DNA from: UBA1412 sp964609795
GTDB lineage: Bacteria > Verrucomicrobiota > Verrucomicrobiia > Limisphaerales > UBA1412
Direction of reading: 5' to 3'
DNA length: 15,236 bases
Assembly: GCA_964609795.1 (NCBI GenBank)
Contig: CAZSTC010000050.1
Span: 1 to 15,236, forward strand
Shown here: piece by piece, positions 7,163 to 14,268 of the stretch
Layout of the letters: every line of letters begins with the position of its first letter
How positions within the stretch are numbered: position 1 is the stretch's first letter
Notes under the pieces: generated by a model
Seen by the model: the letters and a program-made list of their open reading frames with translations, nothing else
Told to the model about the DNA's origin: nothing
Databases searched by the model: none
Made by a program: the position numbers and the translations under genes

Positions 7163-8428
7163 ATGGCAATTGAAATTATCAATACGGGCAGCGAGCTCAT
7201 GATCGGCCGCGTGCTCAACACGCATCATCAGTGGCTCTGCGCTCAGCTCGATGAACTGGGCTACAAGGTGCATCGCCAGGTATCGGTCAGCGATGAAAGC
7301 ACGGCCATTGTGGACGCGGTCCGGGAATCGCTGGGCCGCTCCAATGCCGTTATTCTGACAGGAGGCCTGGGGCCCACATCCGATGACTTGACCCGCGGGC
7401 TGATTGCTCGTCTTCTCCAGCGGCGCCTCCTCGTGCATGAACCGACCCTGACGCGCATCCGCAACTACTTTCAATCCCGCGGACGTGAGATTCCTTTTAA
7501 CTGCGAAATCCAGGCACAGTATCCCGAAGGGGCACTCGTCATCGCCAATGATTACGGGACGGCACCAGGGCTCTTGATCGAGCTGGAGCATAATCCCTTC
7601 CATCCCTCCGGAGAGAAAGCACTCCTCATCATGCTTCCGGGACCTCCGCGGGAACTGCGGCCGATGTTCCGGGACAGAGTCATTCCGCTGCTCAAGGAAA
7701 AGCTGCCCAATCACCAGAAACATGCCTCCATCACGCTCAAAACGGCTTGCGTGGGAGAGTCGCTCATCGAAATGGAGATCGCGCCCAAGCTCGAGGATCT
7801 GGTCCATCAGGGACTCCAGATCGGCTACTGCGCCCGTGTGGGAGAAGTGGATTTGAGGCTGAGCGCTTTTGGTGAGAGCGCCGAAGAAATTGTGCGGATT
7901 GCCGAGAAACTCTCGCGCGAAACTCTGGGCGACAAAATCTATACCGAGCGCGACGAGAAACTCTGCGATATCGTGGTTCGGCTCCTGCGCCAGAGAGGCC
8001 AGACCGTTGGCACGGCCGAGAGCTGCACCGGCGGCTTCATCTCGAATCAATTGACGAACGTGCCCGGAGCGTCAGAAGTCTTCCTCGGCAGTTGCATCAC
8101 CTATTCCAATGAGGCCAAGATCCGCTTCCTGGGCGTGGATCCGCAGTCACTCAAACTCCATGGAGCCGTCAGTGAAAAAGTCGCCGCGGAAATGGCATCC
8201 GGTCTTCGGGAACGCCTGGGGGTCGATTACGCACTTTCAGCCACCGGCATTGCCGGGCCCGGAGGCGGTTCAGAGGATAAACCGGTGGGAACGGTCTTCG
8301 TGTCACTGAGCTCGGCCAGCGGCACCCAAACCCACAAGCTCTTTTACCCCTATGACCGGGAAAGCTTCAAGCTCTCGGTGGCGCAGTTCGCACTGGATTG
8401 GCTCAGGCGTACCCTGAACGGCATTTAG
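7163..8428 (+). CDS. cinA: CinA: nicotinamide-nucleotide amidase / ADP-ribose pyrophosphatase family protein
   Basis: A full-length two-domain CinA of 421 residues. The N-terminal MoCF-like domain (about 1-175) starts EIINTGSELMIGR and carries TGGLGPTSDD (66-75) and MLPGPPREL, as in the COG1058 domain linked to ADP-ribose pyrophosphatase activity. The C-terminal PncC domain (about 262-415) carries TAESCTGG with catalytic Ser287, GAVSEKVAAEMA, and ATGIAGPGGG followed by KPVGTV. It would deamidate NMN in pyridine-nucleotide recycling in the cytosol. A short insertion (HNPFHPSGEK, about 143-152) sits before the MLPGPPREL motif. The name comes from competence/damage-inducible loci; no recA follows here. 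AGGA at 7147-7150 is a long 12 nt from the ATG. The stop falls in a hairpin shared with the convergent hpnK end. Confidence 0.96.
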   Translation: MAIEIINTGSELMIGRVLNTHHQWLCAQLDELGYKVHRQVSVSDESTAIVDAVRESLGRSNAVILTGGLGPTSDDLTRGLIARLLQRRLLVHEPTLTRIRNYFQSRGREIPFNCEIQAQYPEGALVIANDYGTAPGLLIELEHNPFHPSGEKALLIMLPGPPRELRPMFRDRVIPLLKEKLPNHQKHASITLKTACVGESLIEMEIAPKLEDLVHQGLQIGYCARVGEVDLRLSAFGESAEEIVRIAEKLSRETLGDKIYTERDEKLCDIVVRLLRQRGQTVGTAESCTGGFISNQLTNVPGASEVFLGSCITYSNEAKIRFLGVDPQSLKLHGAVSEKVAAEMASGLRERLGVDYALSATGIAGPGGGSEDKPVGTVFVSLSSASGTQTHKLFYPYDRESFKLSVAQFALDWLRRTLNGI

Positions 8429-8436
8429 CCGCTTCA
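8415..8436. terminator. U-less hairpin at the cinA / hpnK convergent junction
   Basis: TGAACGGC (8415-8422) pairs with GCCGCTTCA (8428-8436) with one bulged C (8432) and loop ATTTA. The cinA TAG begins in the loop, and the hpnK stop starts at the next base. There is no T-tract. The design resembles the hairpin at 5299-5330, though it is shorter. Confidence 0.4.
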
Positions 8437-9270
8437 TTACAGGTCGCGATAGCGGATGAGCTCAATTCTCCGCTCCTCTATTTTGCGAAGGACTTCCGGA
8501 GAGGTCAGGGCTGCGAATTCTTTCTGATATTTCGCCTCGGTGGAGGGATGGGAATAGACTTCCGAATCGCCCGGGGGCAGATGCTTCAGGAGCTTCAGGA
8601 GATAGGCTTCATCCACGTGGGAGGTCTGCATGAGGCCAAAGACTCGAGGCGTATGGCGGATGCCCATTTTGCGGAAGCGATTCTTCACCCGCAGGCAAAG
8701 GAGATTGAAGATGACGGCGTGCAAGACGCGGTAAAAGAGAGGCCCGGAACCCAGCTTCCAGCTCATCCAGAAAAGGTCGCGGCTCCAGCGCAGAGCGTCT
8801 ATCCCCCACTCTTCTGCATGGTCCAGGAGAATATCGGCCACGACCGGATGGAGATGAATATGCAAATGGCCATTGACGTGATCCAGCGGCAGGCCGGTCT
8901 CTTTAAATTTTTGAACTTGGGCGGCGATTTCCCGTTCGAGCTCCGCCCTTGCCGCGCGTGAAAAGAAGTAGAGCATCCCGGCTTTGGGCGCATTATCGGA
9001 AAGGCGTCCCCGGCTATCGACCAGATGCGGCGCCTGCTCCGGGCTGAGCGCACCATGTCCGCAAACCAGAGTCAGATGCAGCCCCACGCCAAGGTTTGGA
9101 CGCTGGCGTGCCAGTTCGACTGCGGCCGCGGCACTGGGTTCACTCACCATCAGGCTGGCGCAGGTCAATATTCCCCGGTCATGGGCCTGGATAATCCCCT
9201 CGTTGGCGGCGGGATCCCTGCCGAAATCATCCGCATTGACGATCAATCTTCTTGGAAAAGCCTCAGCCAT
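8437..9270 (-). CDS. hpnK: HpnK-type YdjC/ChbG-family deacetylase, hopanoid-associated
   Basis: A 277-residue carbohydrate-deacetylase-fold protein. RLIVNADDFGRDPAANEGI near the N-terminus gives the family Asp pair (D14/D15). GVGLHLTLV supplies a His at 65. LDHVNGHLHIHLHP (129-142) supplies the His cluster used for metal binding and catalysis in YdjC/ChbG proteins. The pattern and its place directly after a squalene/phytoene-synthase-like gene match HpnK, a protein associated with hopanoid loci whose exact reaction I cannot state. The ATG abuts the hpnD stop (TAA then ATG). AAAGG at 9278-9282 inside the hpnD end is 7 nt from the ATG, the best Shine-Dalgarno in the window, so translation is probably coupled. 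A generic ChbG-like deacetylase is the alternative. Confidence 0.82.
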   Translation of the reverse strand: MAEAFPRRLIVNADDFGRDPAANEGIIQAHDRGILTCASLMVSEPSAAAAVELARQRPNLGVGLHLTLVCGHGALSPEQAPHLVDSRGRLSDNAPKAGMLYFFSRAARAELEREIAAQVQKFKETGLPLDHVNGHLHIHLHPVVADILLDHAEEWGIDALRWSRDLFWMSWKLGSGPLFYRVLHAVIFNLLCLRVKNRFRKMGIRHTPRVFGLMQTSHVDEAYLLKLLKHLPPGDSEVYSHPSTEAKYQKEFAALTSPEVLRKIEERRIELIRYRDL

Positions 9271-10158
9271 TTATTCGCCTTTCAACACTCCGTAATGAGG
9301 AGTGCGCAAGCCGAGCTTGAACCTGAACCAGGTGAGCAATATCCGCCGGGCTTTTTCACACTTGGTGAGGCGGATCCGATCGTGGCTGAAAACGTCGTAT
9401 TGAAAGCGGATCAGTTTCAGGAAAAGCTGCCAGTAAACGGCGCCCATGAGCTCGGCAGCGATCATGTTCGGACGGTCCACTTCGGGCAGAAATTCACGCG
9501 CCCGGCGGTAATACCCGAGAGCGCGATCTTTGTAAGCTTCGGCAAACCGGCGGAAGTTCTCCGTATAGCGTCCGGCGAAGATATCCTCGCGGCTCACGTT
9601 GAACCGGGCCAGCTCTTGCGAGGGCAGATAGAGCCGCCCTTTCTGCATGTCGGTTTTCACGTCCCTCAAGATATTGGTATATTGGAGGGCACGGCCCAGA
9701 GCCAGGGCATATTCTTCGGTTTCAGGGCGGGTGAAGCCGAAAATTCTCAGGCTCATGAGACCCACCGAAGAAGCCACCCGGTAGCAGTATAAATCCAGAT
9801 CCTCCCAGGTCCGATATTCAGCGCCTTCAAGGTCCATTTCCATTCCTTTGAGGAGGTCGTTCAGGAGATCATAGGGGATATGATAGCGGCGGATAATGGG
9901 GGCGAACTCCTCCAGAAAGGGGATTTCGGGTTTGAATCCGTCGAAGATTTTCTGGAGCCCCTCGCGATAGCGGTTGAGCTCACGGGCTCGCTCCTGGACT
10001 GAAGCGGTTTCTTCGTCGGCAATATCATCCACCAGTCGGCAGAAAGCGTAGAGAGAAACCATCGCCTTGCGTTTCTCTTTGGGCAGTAATATGAAGGCTA
10101 AAGCGAGATTGGATGCGCTTTTGCGGGTGATTTCCTGGCTGGACAGGCTCGGCTGCAC
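9271..10158 (-). CDS. hpnD: HpnD-like squalene/phytoene synthase (trans-isoprenyl diphosphate synthase)
   Basis: A head-to-head prenyl synthase of about 295 residues. It would condense two farnesyl diphosphates toward presqualene diphosphate or squalene, the entry to hopanoids. From the GTG start, YAFCRLVDDIADE (about 37-49) carries the first Asp-rich Mg site and NILRDVKTDMQKGRLYLP (about 162-179) the second. LLKGMEMDLEG and YCYRVASSVGLM are further family motifs. The frame is open further upstream to an ATG at 10233, but that would overlap the preceding gene by 71 bp and add a non-conserved basic segment. GTG at 10158 starts just before the conserved LALAFILLPKEKRKAM region and lies 4 nt after the preceding stop, so I prefer it. 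HpnD is favoured over a phytoene synthase because hpnK is adjacent; no squalene-hopene cyclase is visible. Confidence 0.83.
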   Translation of the reverse strand: MQPSLSSQEITRKSASNLALAFILLPKEKRKAMVSLYAFCRLVDDIADEETASVQERARELNRYREGLQKIFDGFKPEIPFLEEFAPIIRRYHIPYDLLNDLLKGMEMDLEGAEYRTWEDLDLYCYRVASSVGLMSLRIFGFTRPETEEYALALGRALQYTNILRDVKTDMQKGRLYLPSQELARFNVSREDIFAGRYTENFRRFAEAYKDRALGYYRRAREFLPEVDRPNMIAAELMGAVYWQLFLKLIRFQYDVFSHDRIRLTKCEKARRILLTWFRFKLGLRTPHYGVLKGE

Positions 10159-10162
10159 AATT

Positions 10163-10690
10163 TTATTCGTCTCTCTTGATGAAGGCCGGAGGGGGAATTC
10201 CCGGCGGACGCGGCGGAGGCAGTCCTGCTCCACTTTCGGCTAGACTCGTACCCTTGGGCCGGTGTTCGCGGCGATGCCGACGTTTGCGGTGTTTGCTCTG
10301 GCCTTCAGAAGAACTCTCCCGGTCCTCACTCTCCCCGTCGTCGGCTGCCTGCACCTCTTGCGGGGTGCTCTCGGAAGTCTCGGAAGTCTCATTTTTATCC
10401 TCTTCTTCTTCGCTATCGGAATCATTATCCTCAGAAGATTCAGAGGAAGAGCTGCTTCTGCGTTTCGAAGAAGAACGATGATGGCTGCTCGAGCGGTAAA
10501 CGCGGACCTTGCGCCCTTTGACGTTCTTGTAACCGATCCAGATGCCCAGACCGATCCCCATGACCAGAAGGAGCAGAACGCCACAGATCACCTCGGCATT
10601 GAACCTAAAGGGGGCATTGGCCATATCAGGTTGTTCAAGCGTCTGCACAACTGATTGAGCTAAAATAAAATTTAGAGAATTAAAAATCAT
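10163..10690 (-). CDS. Single-helix membrane protein with blocky low-complexity charged tail; function unknown
   Basis: I recognise no family. From the ATG at 10690 (175 residues; an alternative ATG at 10624 gives 153) there is one strong helix at about 34-53 (VICGVLLLLVMGIGLGIWIG). After it come four compositional blocks: Ser/Arg/His-rich basic (about 60-79), Ser/Glu/Asp-rich acidic (about 82-129), a basic stretch KHRKRRHRREHRPK (about 133-146), and a proline block LPPPRPPGIPPPAF (about 157-170). With KNVKGRK after the helix, the tail should lie in the cytosol. Alternating charge blocks suggest an intrinsically disordered tail able to bind proteins, nucleic acid or lipid headgroups; this is inference. 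It sits between the response regulator (71 nt before) and hpnD (4 nt after), so it is probably in the same transcript. Neither start has a Shine-Dalgarno sequence. Confidence 0.68.
   Translation of the reverse strand: MIFNSLNFILAQSVVQTLEQPDMANAPFRFNAEVICGVLLLLVMGIGLGIWIGYKNVKGRKVRVYRSSSHHRSSSKRRSSSSSESSEDNDSDSEEEEDKNETSETSESTPQEVQAADDGESEDRESSSEGQSKHRKRRHRREHRPKGTSLAESGAGLPPPRPPGIPPPAFIKRDE
10370..10390 (-). repeat. Tandem 9-bp repeat in the acidic block of the low-complexity protein
   Basis: CTCGGAAGT occurs twice in tandem, plus three bases of a third copy. On the coding strand it encodes ETSETSES. The unit is a multiple of three, so slippage would change the tail length without breaking the frame. 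Confidence 0.75.
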
Positions 10691-10761
10691 ACGCTACTTA
10701 CTTCGGCACCCAGCTCCCAAAGAAGCAGAAATGATACCAAACTTAAATATCCGGGCGTTCA

Positions 10762-12180
10762 TTACTTTGCAGCCCTGCCGCCAGGACCCGTCGACCCGAC
10801 GATCAAATTGAGCTTCTGCGCCTTTTTCTTGAGAAGCGCTTCGGTGATTTTCAGGCATTCAGCCGTCTTGGGCAGACTGTAATCGCACAGCTCAAGGGCA
10901 TTGAGTAACATATTTCGTTCGCAGTCTTCAAGTATTTCCTCGTACGAATCAAAGGAGAGATAGTTGATCGTATCCTTTCTGAGGCGGCTTTCTATCTGGA
11001 AACTGGGCAGGTTCTCCGGGCTGATCCACTTGCCCCGCTCGAGAATAACGGCCCGCTCAATCGCATTTCGAAGCTCACGGACGTTGCCGGGCCAGTGATG
11101 GCGGGTGAGCTTCTGCTCGGCCGACTCGCTGAAGCCCTCAATGGATTTATTGAGCGCGGCGGCAAACTGCCTGAGGAAAAACTGGGCCAGGAGCATTACG
11201 TCCTTCCCGCGCTCGCGCAACGGAGGCGGACAAAACTGAACCACATTGAGGCGGTGGAACAAATCCTCGCGGAAAGTCTCCTGCCGGATCGCCTCGACGA
11301 TATCGCGATTGGTGGCAGCCACCAGGCGGACATTCACCTGGAGCTCTTCATTGCCTCCTATCCGGGTAAACGTGCCGTCTTCCAGGAATCGAAGGAGCTT
11401 AGCCTGGAGCGGACGGCTCATATCGCCGATTTCATCCAGGAAAATTGTGCCGCCGTCGGCCTCTTCCACGCGGCCGATCTTCCGCTTGAGCGCCCCGGTA
11501 AAGGAACCTTTCTCATGACCGAAGAGCTCGCTCTCGAGCAACGTCTCCGGGATGGCGGCGCAATTGATGCGCACGTAATTGGCGGCTTTGCGGCGGCTCA
11601 GGGAGTGGATGGCGCCGGCGATCAATTCCTTGCCCGTGCCGCTCTCGCCCAGGATGAGAACCGTGGCATCGGTCGGTGCAACGGTCTCAATGAGGCTCCG
11701 CAGATCGGCCATCGAGGGATGATCGCCAATAATATGGGAAAGGGTAAACTGCTCGGTGCTGGCTTTTTTGAGGGTTAAATTCTCCTGACGGAGCAGATGG
11801 AGCTCAGCGCAGCGCTTGATGCTGTGGATCAATTCCTCGGGTGCGAAGGGCTTGGCCAGATAATCGACCGCGCCGCATTTGATGGCGTCCACGGCCAGTT
11901 TCGGGGTCGCGTAGCCAGTGATCATCAGGACGGGAATCTCCTGCCAGCGCTGCTTGACGGCACGGAGGAAATCATAACCGCTCATTCCTCCCAGGCGGGC
12001 ATCGGTGATGATCATGAAGACTTCTTTGCTCTCAAGCGTCTTGTAGGCATCTTCGGCAGAGGCTTCGGCAATTACTTCATAGCCTTCATCCGAAAGCACC
12101 GTCTGGAGAGAAATCCGCATATTTCTCTCATCATCCACAATCAGCAGTGGGGGCAAAGCTCTTTTCATCTGTTTTTCCAT
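10762..12180 (-). CDS. NtrC-family sigma-54-dependent response regulator
   Basis: A 472-residue activator of RpoN-dependent promoters. The receiver domain (about 11-125) has D16/D17, phosphoacceptor D60 (IITDARL), switch T88 and K110 (AKPF). The AAA+ domain (about 148-385) has Walker A GESGTGKE (178-185), the sigma-54-contacting loop GSFTGA (225-230; GAFTGA is the commonest form), Walker B TIFLDEIGD (245-253) and FREDLFHRLNV, then WPGNVREL. The C-terminal DNA-binding helix-turn-helix (about 420-462) is Fis-like in position but divergent (LCDYSLPKTAECLKITEALL). The kinase gene ends 47 nt upstream and is the obvious partner. The target promoters are not visible here. A second ATG at 12168 is possible; both starts leave the receiver intact. 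AAGGA touches the first ATG, and a tandem 12-bp repeat precedes it. Confidence 0.95.
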   Translation of the reverse strand: MEKQMKRALPPLLIVDDERNMRISLQTVLSDEGYEVIAEASAEDAYKTLESKEVFMIITDARLGGMSGYDFLRAVKQRWQEIPVLMITGYATPKLAVDAIKCGAVDYLAKPFAPEELIHSIKRCAELHLLRQENLTLKKASTEQFTLSHIIGDHPSMADLRSLIETVAPTDATVLILGESGTGKELIAGAIHSLSRRKAANYVRINCAAIPETLLESELFGHEKGSFTGALKRKIGRVEEADGGTIFLDEIGDMSRPLQAKLLRFLEDGTFTRIGGNEELQVNVRLVAATNRDIVEAIRQETFREDLFHRLNVVQFCPPPLRERGKDVMLLAQFFLRQFAAALNKSIEGFSESAEQKLTRHHWPGNVRELRNAIERAVILERGKWISPENLPSFQIESRLRKDTINYLSFDSYEEILEDCERNMLLNALELCDYSLPKTAECLKITEALLKKKAQKLNLIVGSTGPGGRAAK

Positions 12181-12181
12181 T

Positions 12182-12205
12182 CCTTGACCGTATCCTTGAC
12201 CGTAT
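12182..12205 (-). repeat. Perfect tandem 12-bp repeat directly before the response-regulator start
   Basis: CCTTGACCGTAT occurs twice without mismatch. Read on the coding strand it is ATACGGTCAAGG twice, which duplicates an AAGG ribosome-binding-like core 13 nt and 1 nt before the ATG. Copy number could alter translation of the regulator relative to the kinase. Confidence 0.85.
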
Positions 12206-12227
12206 GTCGCACAACGCTCGGTTCATT

Positions 12228-13571
12228 CTAACTCATTTTTAGAAAAGAACGAGCAGGAAGTTGTATCGTAAAGCAGGTTCCCCGGCCGGGCTCAGAATAA
12301 ACCTCAATAGTGCCGCCATACATTTCCACGTTGTGTTTGACGATGGAGAGGCCCAGACCGGTCCCTTTGCGCTTAGTGGTAAAGTAAGGCACCCAAATCT
12401 GCGAGAGAAACTCCGGGCTGATTCCCGGGCCGCTGTCGGCGATCTCCACAATCACGGCATAATCGCTGGAAAAGCGCGAACGCAAGGCGATCTGCCCGCG
12501 GTCCTCGAGGACATCACGCGCATTGGAGAGCAGGTTCACGAGGATTTCGGCCAGGTGGCTTCTCTGCATCATAAGGTGAGGCAGCCCCTGGGCATATTCC
12601 TTGGAAATATCAATTCCGAACTGGGTGCCTTTGGGAAAAACCTGGTCCAGAGCGCGGTCCAGCTCCGCATTGATGGCAAGACGCTCCAGAGTACCCTCGG
12701 CCAGCTTGGCATAGCCCATGAGGTCGGTGATGATCTGGTCGGAGCGGTTGATCTCCTCGCGAATGATCTGTATCTGCCCGTCGATATCGGTTTTGCCGCG
12801 CTCCACCTTTTTCTGAATGATATAGGCCACGTTATTGATAATCCCCAGCGGATTCTTAAGCTGATGGGCGATCTCGGCCGCCAGGCGCCCATTGGCCCGG
12901 ATCTGCTCCTGCCGGAGCCAGAACTCCTGAGCCTCTTCGCGCACCTGTTTCTGGCGGACCAGGGTCAGGTGGACCCCCATGGAACAGACCGAGAGCATCA
13001 CGAGGAAGAAAATTCGCAGGACCACCGGCTCGGCAAACGCTTCACGGGTATAGCCATCAGCACTCACGGCCCAGCTCTCCATGAGACCGGCACTGACATA
13101 GAAAATGCAGATGAGCAAAGCCATACTGAGCTGCATCAGGAAGGTCGGCAGACAAACCGATGTCCGGATAATCCAGAGACAAAAGAGCCAGAAAACCGGA
13201 CTGTCAAAGCCATGCGACCCCACCATGACTCCGGCCAGGAAAAAGGTATCGGCCAGGATCCCCACAAAGATGACGCTCAGGAGTTGCCAGCGTTTGAGCC
13301 CGGCCATCCCCCAGATCAGAATTCCCCAGGCCAGCGAGATCATGAAATAGAAGACGAAGGAGAGATAAATCATGTGCATGGTGGCATCCCACTGGGTAAC
13401 CACATCATGATCCCAGATATGGACCAGAGCTTTCCAGAGGACGATGGGCAGCGCCACCATCTTGATGGGCAGAAGAATATGCCTTTCAACCACTCGTACC
13501 CGCTGGCGCATCTCCTCAGACTCGGGAACGAGCAATTTAATCCTGTCCAGTAATTCTCTAATCTTCTGCAT
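12228..13571 (-). CDS. Membrane sensor histidine kinase (NtrB-like), partner of the sigma-54 response regulator
   Basis: A 447-residue kinase. Residues 34-203 hold about six hydrophobic helices (near 34-52, 66-89, 96-118, 124-140, 146-165, 181-203) with no large periplasmic domain, so it probably senses a membrane or intramembrane cue. The dimerisation/phosphotransfer helix carries LAAEIAHQLKNPLGIINN with phosphoacceptor H236. The ATPase domain has the N box LVNLLSNARDVL (N350), G1 DSGPGIS (379-385), F box PYFTTK (395-400) and G2 GTGLGLSI (403-410). It would phosphorylate D60 of the regulator encoded next. The start follows the coaC stop by 27 nt. A GGGAGG in that gap is about 19 nt from the ATG, longer than a normal spacing. 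The signal sensed is unknown; the helical input domain is not one I can name. Confidence 0.93.
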   Translation of the reverse strand: MQKIRELLDRIKLLVPESEEMRQRVRVVERHILLPIKMVALPIVLWKALVHIWDHDVVTQWDATMHMIYLSFVFYFMISLAWGILIWGMAGLKRWQLLSVIFVGILADTFFLAGVMVGSHGFDSPVFWLFCLWIIRTSVCLPTFLMQLSMALLICIFYVSAGLMESWAVSADGYTREAFAEPVVLRIFFLVMLSVCSMGVHLTLVRQKQVREEAQEFWLRQEQIRANGRLAAEIAHQLKNPLGIINNVAYIIQKKVERGKTDIDGQIQIIREEINRSDQIITDLMGYAKLAEGTLERLAINAELDRALDQVFPKGTQFGIDISKEYAQGLPHLMMQRSHLAEILVNLLSNARDVLEDRGQIALRSRFSSDYAVIVEIADSGPGISPEFLSQIWVPYFTTKRKGTGLGLSIVKHNVEMYGGTIEVYSEPGRGTCFTIQLPARSFLKMS

Positions 13572-13598
13572 GGTTGAAAGGCTTGCGGATCCTCCCGC

Positions 13599-14180
13599 CT
13601 AGGCCAGATTGCGTTCTCTGAGCATCTCAATCACCTGGGCGCCGACCTCTTCAACGGGACTCATCCGGCCCTTGCCTGAATAGCCGCATGCCTGGAGCCC
13701 CTCCGCCGGACCGATCATTCTCACCCCCCGGCAGTTCAGAATCCTCACGTTCTCCACAGTCGCATCGTGAGACCACATTCTGCCGTTCATGGCCGGAGCG
13801 ATCAGGAGCCCGGTTTCGGGCCGCATCGCCAGCGCCAGGCAGGTGAGCGCATTATCGGCAATTCCGCAGGCGATTTTGGCAATCGTATTGGCCGTGGCCG
13901 GAGCGATGACGACGACATCAGCCCAGTCCGCCAGGGAAATATGCTGCGGCACCCAATCCTCATCGGTATCGTAAAGGCATTTCACCACCGGGTTGCGCGA
14001 AAGCGTCTTGAACGGCACCTCGGTCACGAACCGCAACGCGTCGGCAGTCATCACCACACGCACGGCACAATCACGCTGGACCAGGTAGCTGACCAGGTCC
14101 ACGGCCTTATGCGCCGCGATGGAACCGGTCACGCCAACCACTACCTGGGGGGATCTTTTCGTTTCTAAAAAGCTGCTCAT
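13599..14180 (-). CDS. coaC: Stand-alone CoaC: phosphopantothenoylcysteine decarboxylase (no CoaB domain)
   Basis: A 193-residue flavoprotein of the HFCD family that decarboxylates 4'-phosphopantothenoylcysteine in coenzyme A synthesis. Seen in the sequence: GVTGSIAAHKAVDLVS (flavin fold), QHISLADWAD with the catalytic His (about 80), APATANTIAKIACGIADNAL, PAMNGRMW (about 129-136, matching the PxMNxxMW motif), and ACGYSGKGRM with the catalytic Cys (about 165). Most bacteria fuse CoaC to the CoaB synthetase (about 400 residues). This one stops cleanly after the decarboxylase domain, and the kinase starts 27 nt later, so no CoaB domain is present nearby. I chose the ATG at 14180 over the adjacent GTG at 14183; neither has a Shine-Dalgarno sequence. 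The Cys and PxMNxxMW motifs argue against UbiX. It lies 88 nt after gmk. Confidence 0.9.
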   Translation of the reverse strand: MSSFLETKRSPQVVVGVTGSIAAHKAVDLVSYLVQRDCAVRVVMTADALRFVTEVPFKTLSRNPVVKCLYDTDEDWVPQHISLADWADVVVIAPATANTIAKIACGIADNALTCLALAMRPETGLLIAPAMNGRMWSHDATVENVRILNCRGVRMIGPAEGLQACGYSGKGRMSPVEEVGAQVIEMLRERNLA

Positions 14181-14202
14181 CACGTCTGGACTTATAGCAG
14201 AA

Positions 14203-14223
14203 CGGCCCCTCTACAGGAAGGGG
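14203..14223 (-). other. Small hairpin in the gmk-coaC gap
   Basis: CCCCT and AGGGG form a 5-bp stem around an 8-nt loop on both strands (within 14206-14223). It is not followed by a T-tract on the minus strand, so it is not a standard terminator. It could mark an mRNA processing point or be chance. Confidence 0.25.
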
Positions 14224-14268
14224 AAACTTATGCCCGCAAGGCGATTCTCCTGGAGCCGCCCCGGCCCC

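Noticed and set aside
10159..10233. ATG at 10233 as the hpnD start
   Set aside because: It overlaps the upstream membrane protein gene by 71 bp and adds a segment outside the conserved family region; GTG at 10158 fits better.
12261..13553. Long plus-strand open frame (430 codons) opposite the sensor kinase
   Set aside because: The kinase carries all expected boxes; the antisense frame is His/Asp-rich with no motif, typical of a shadow frame.
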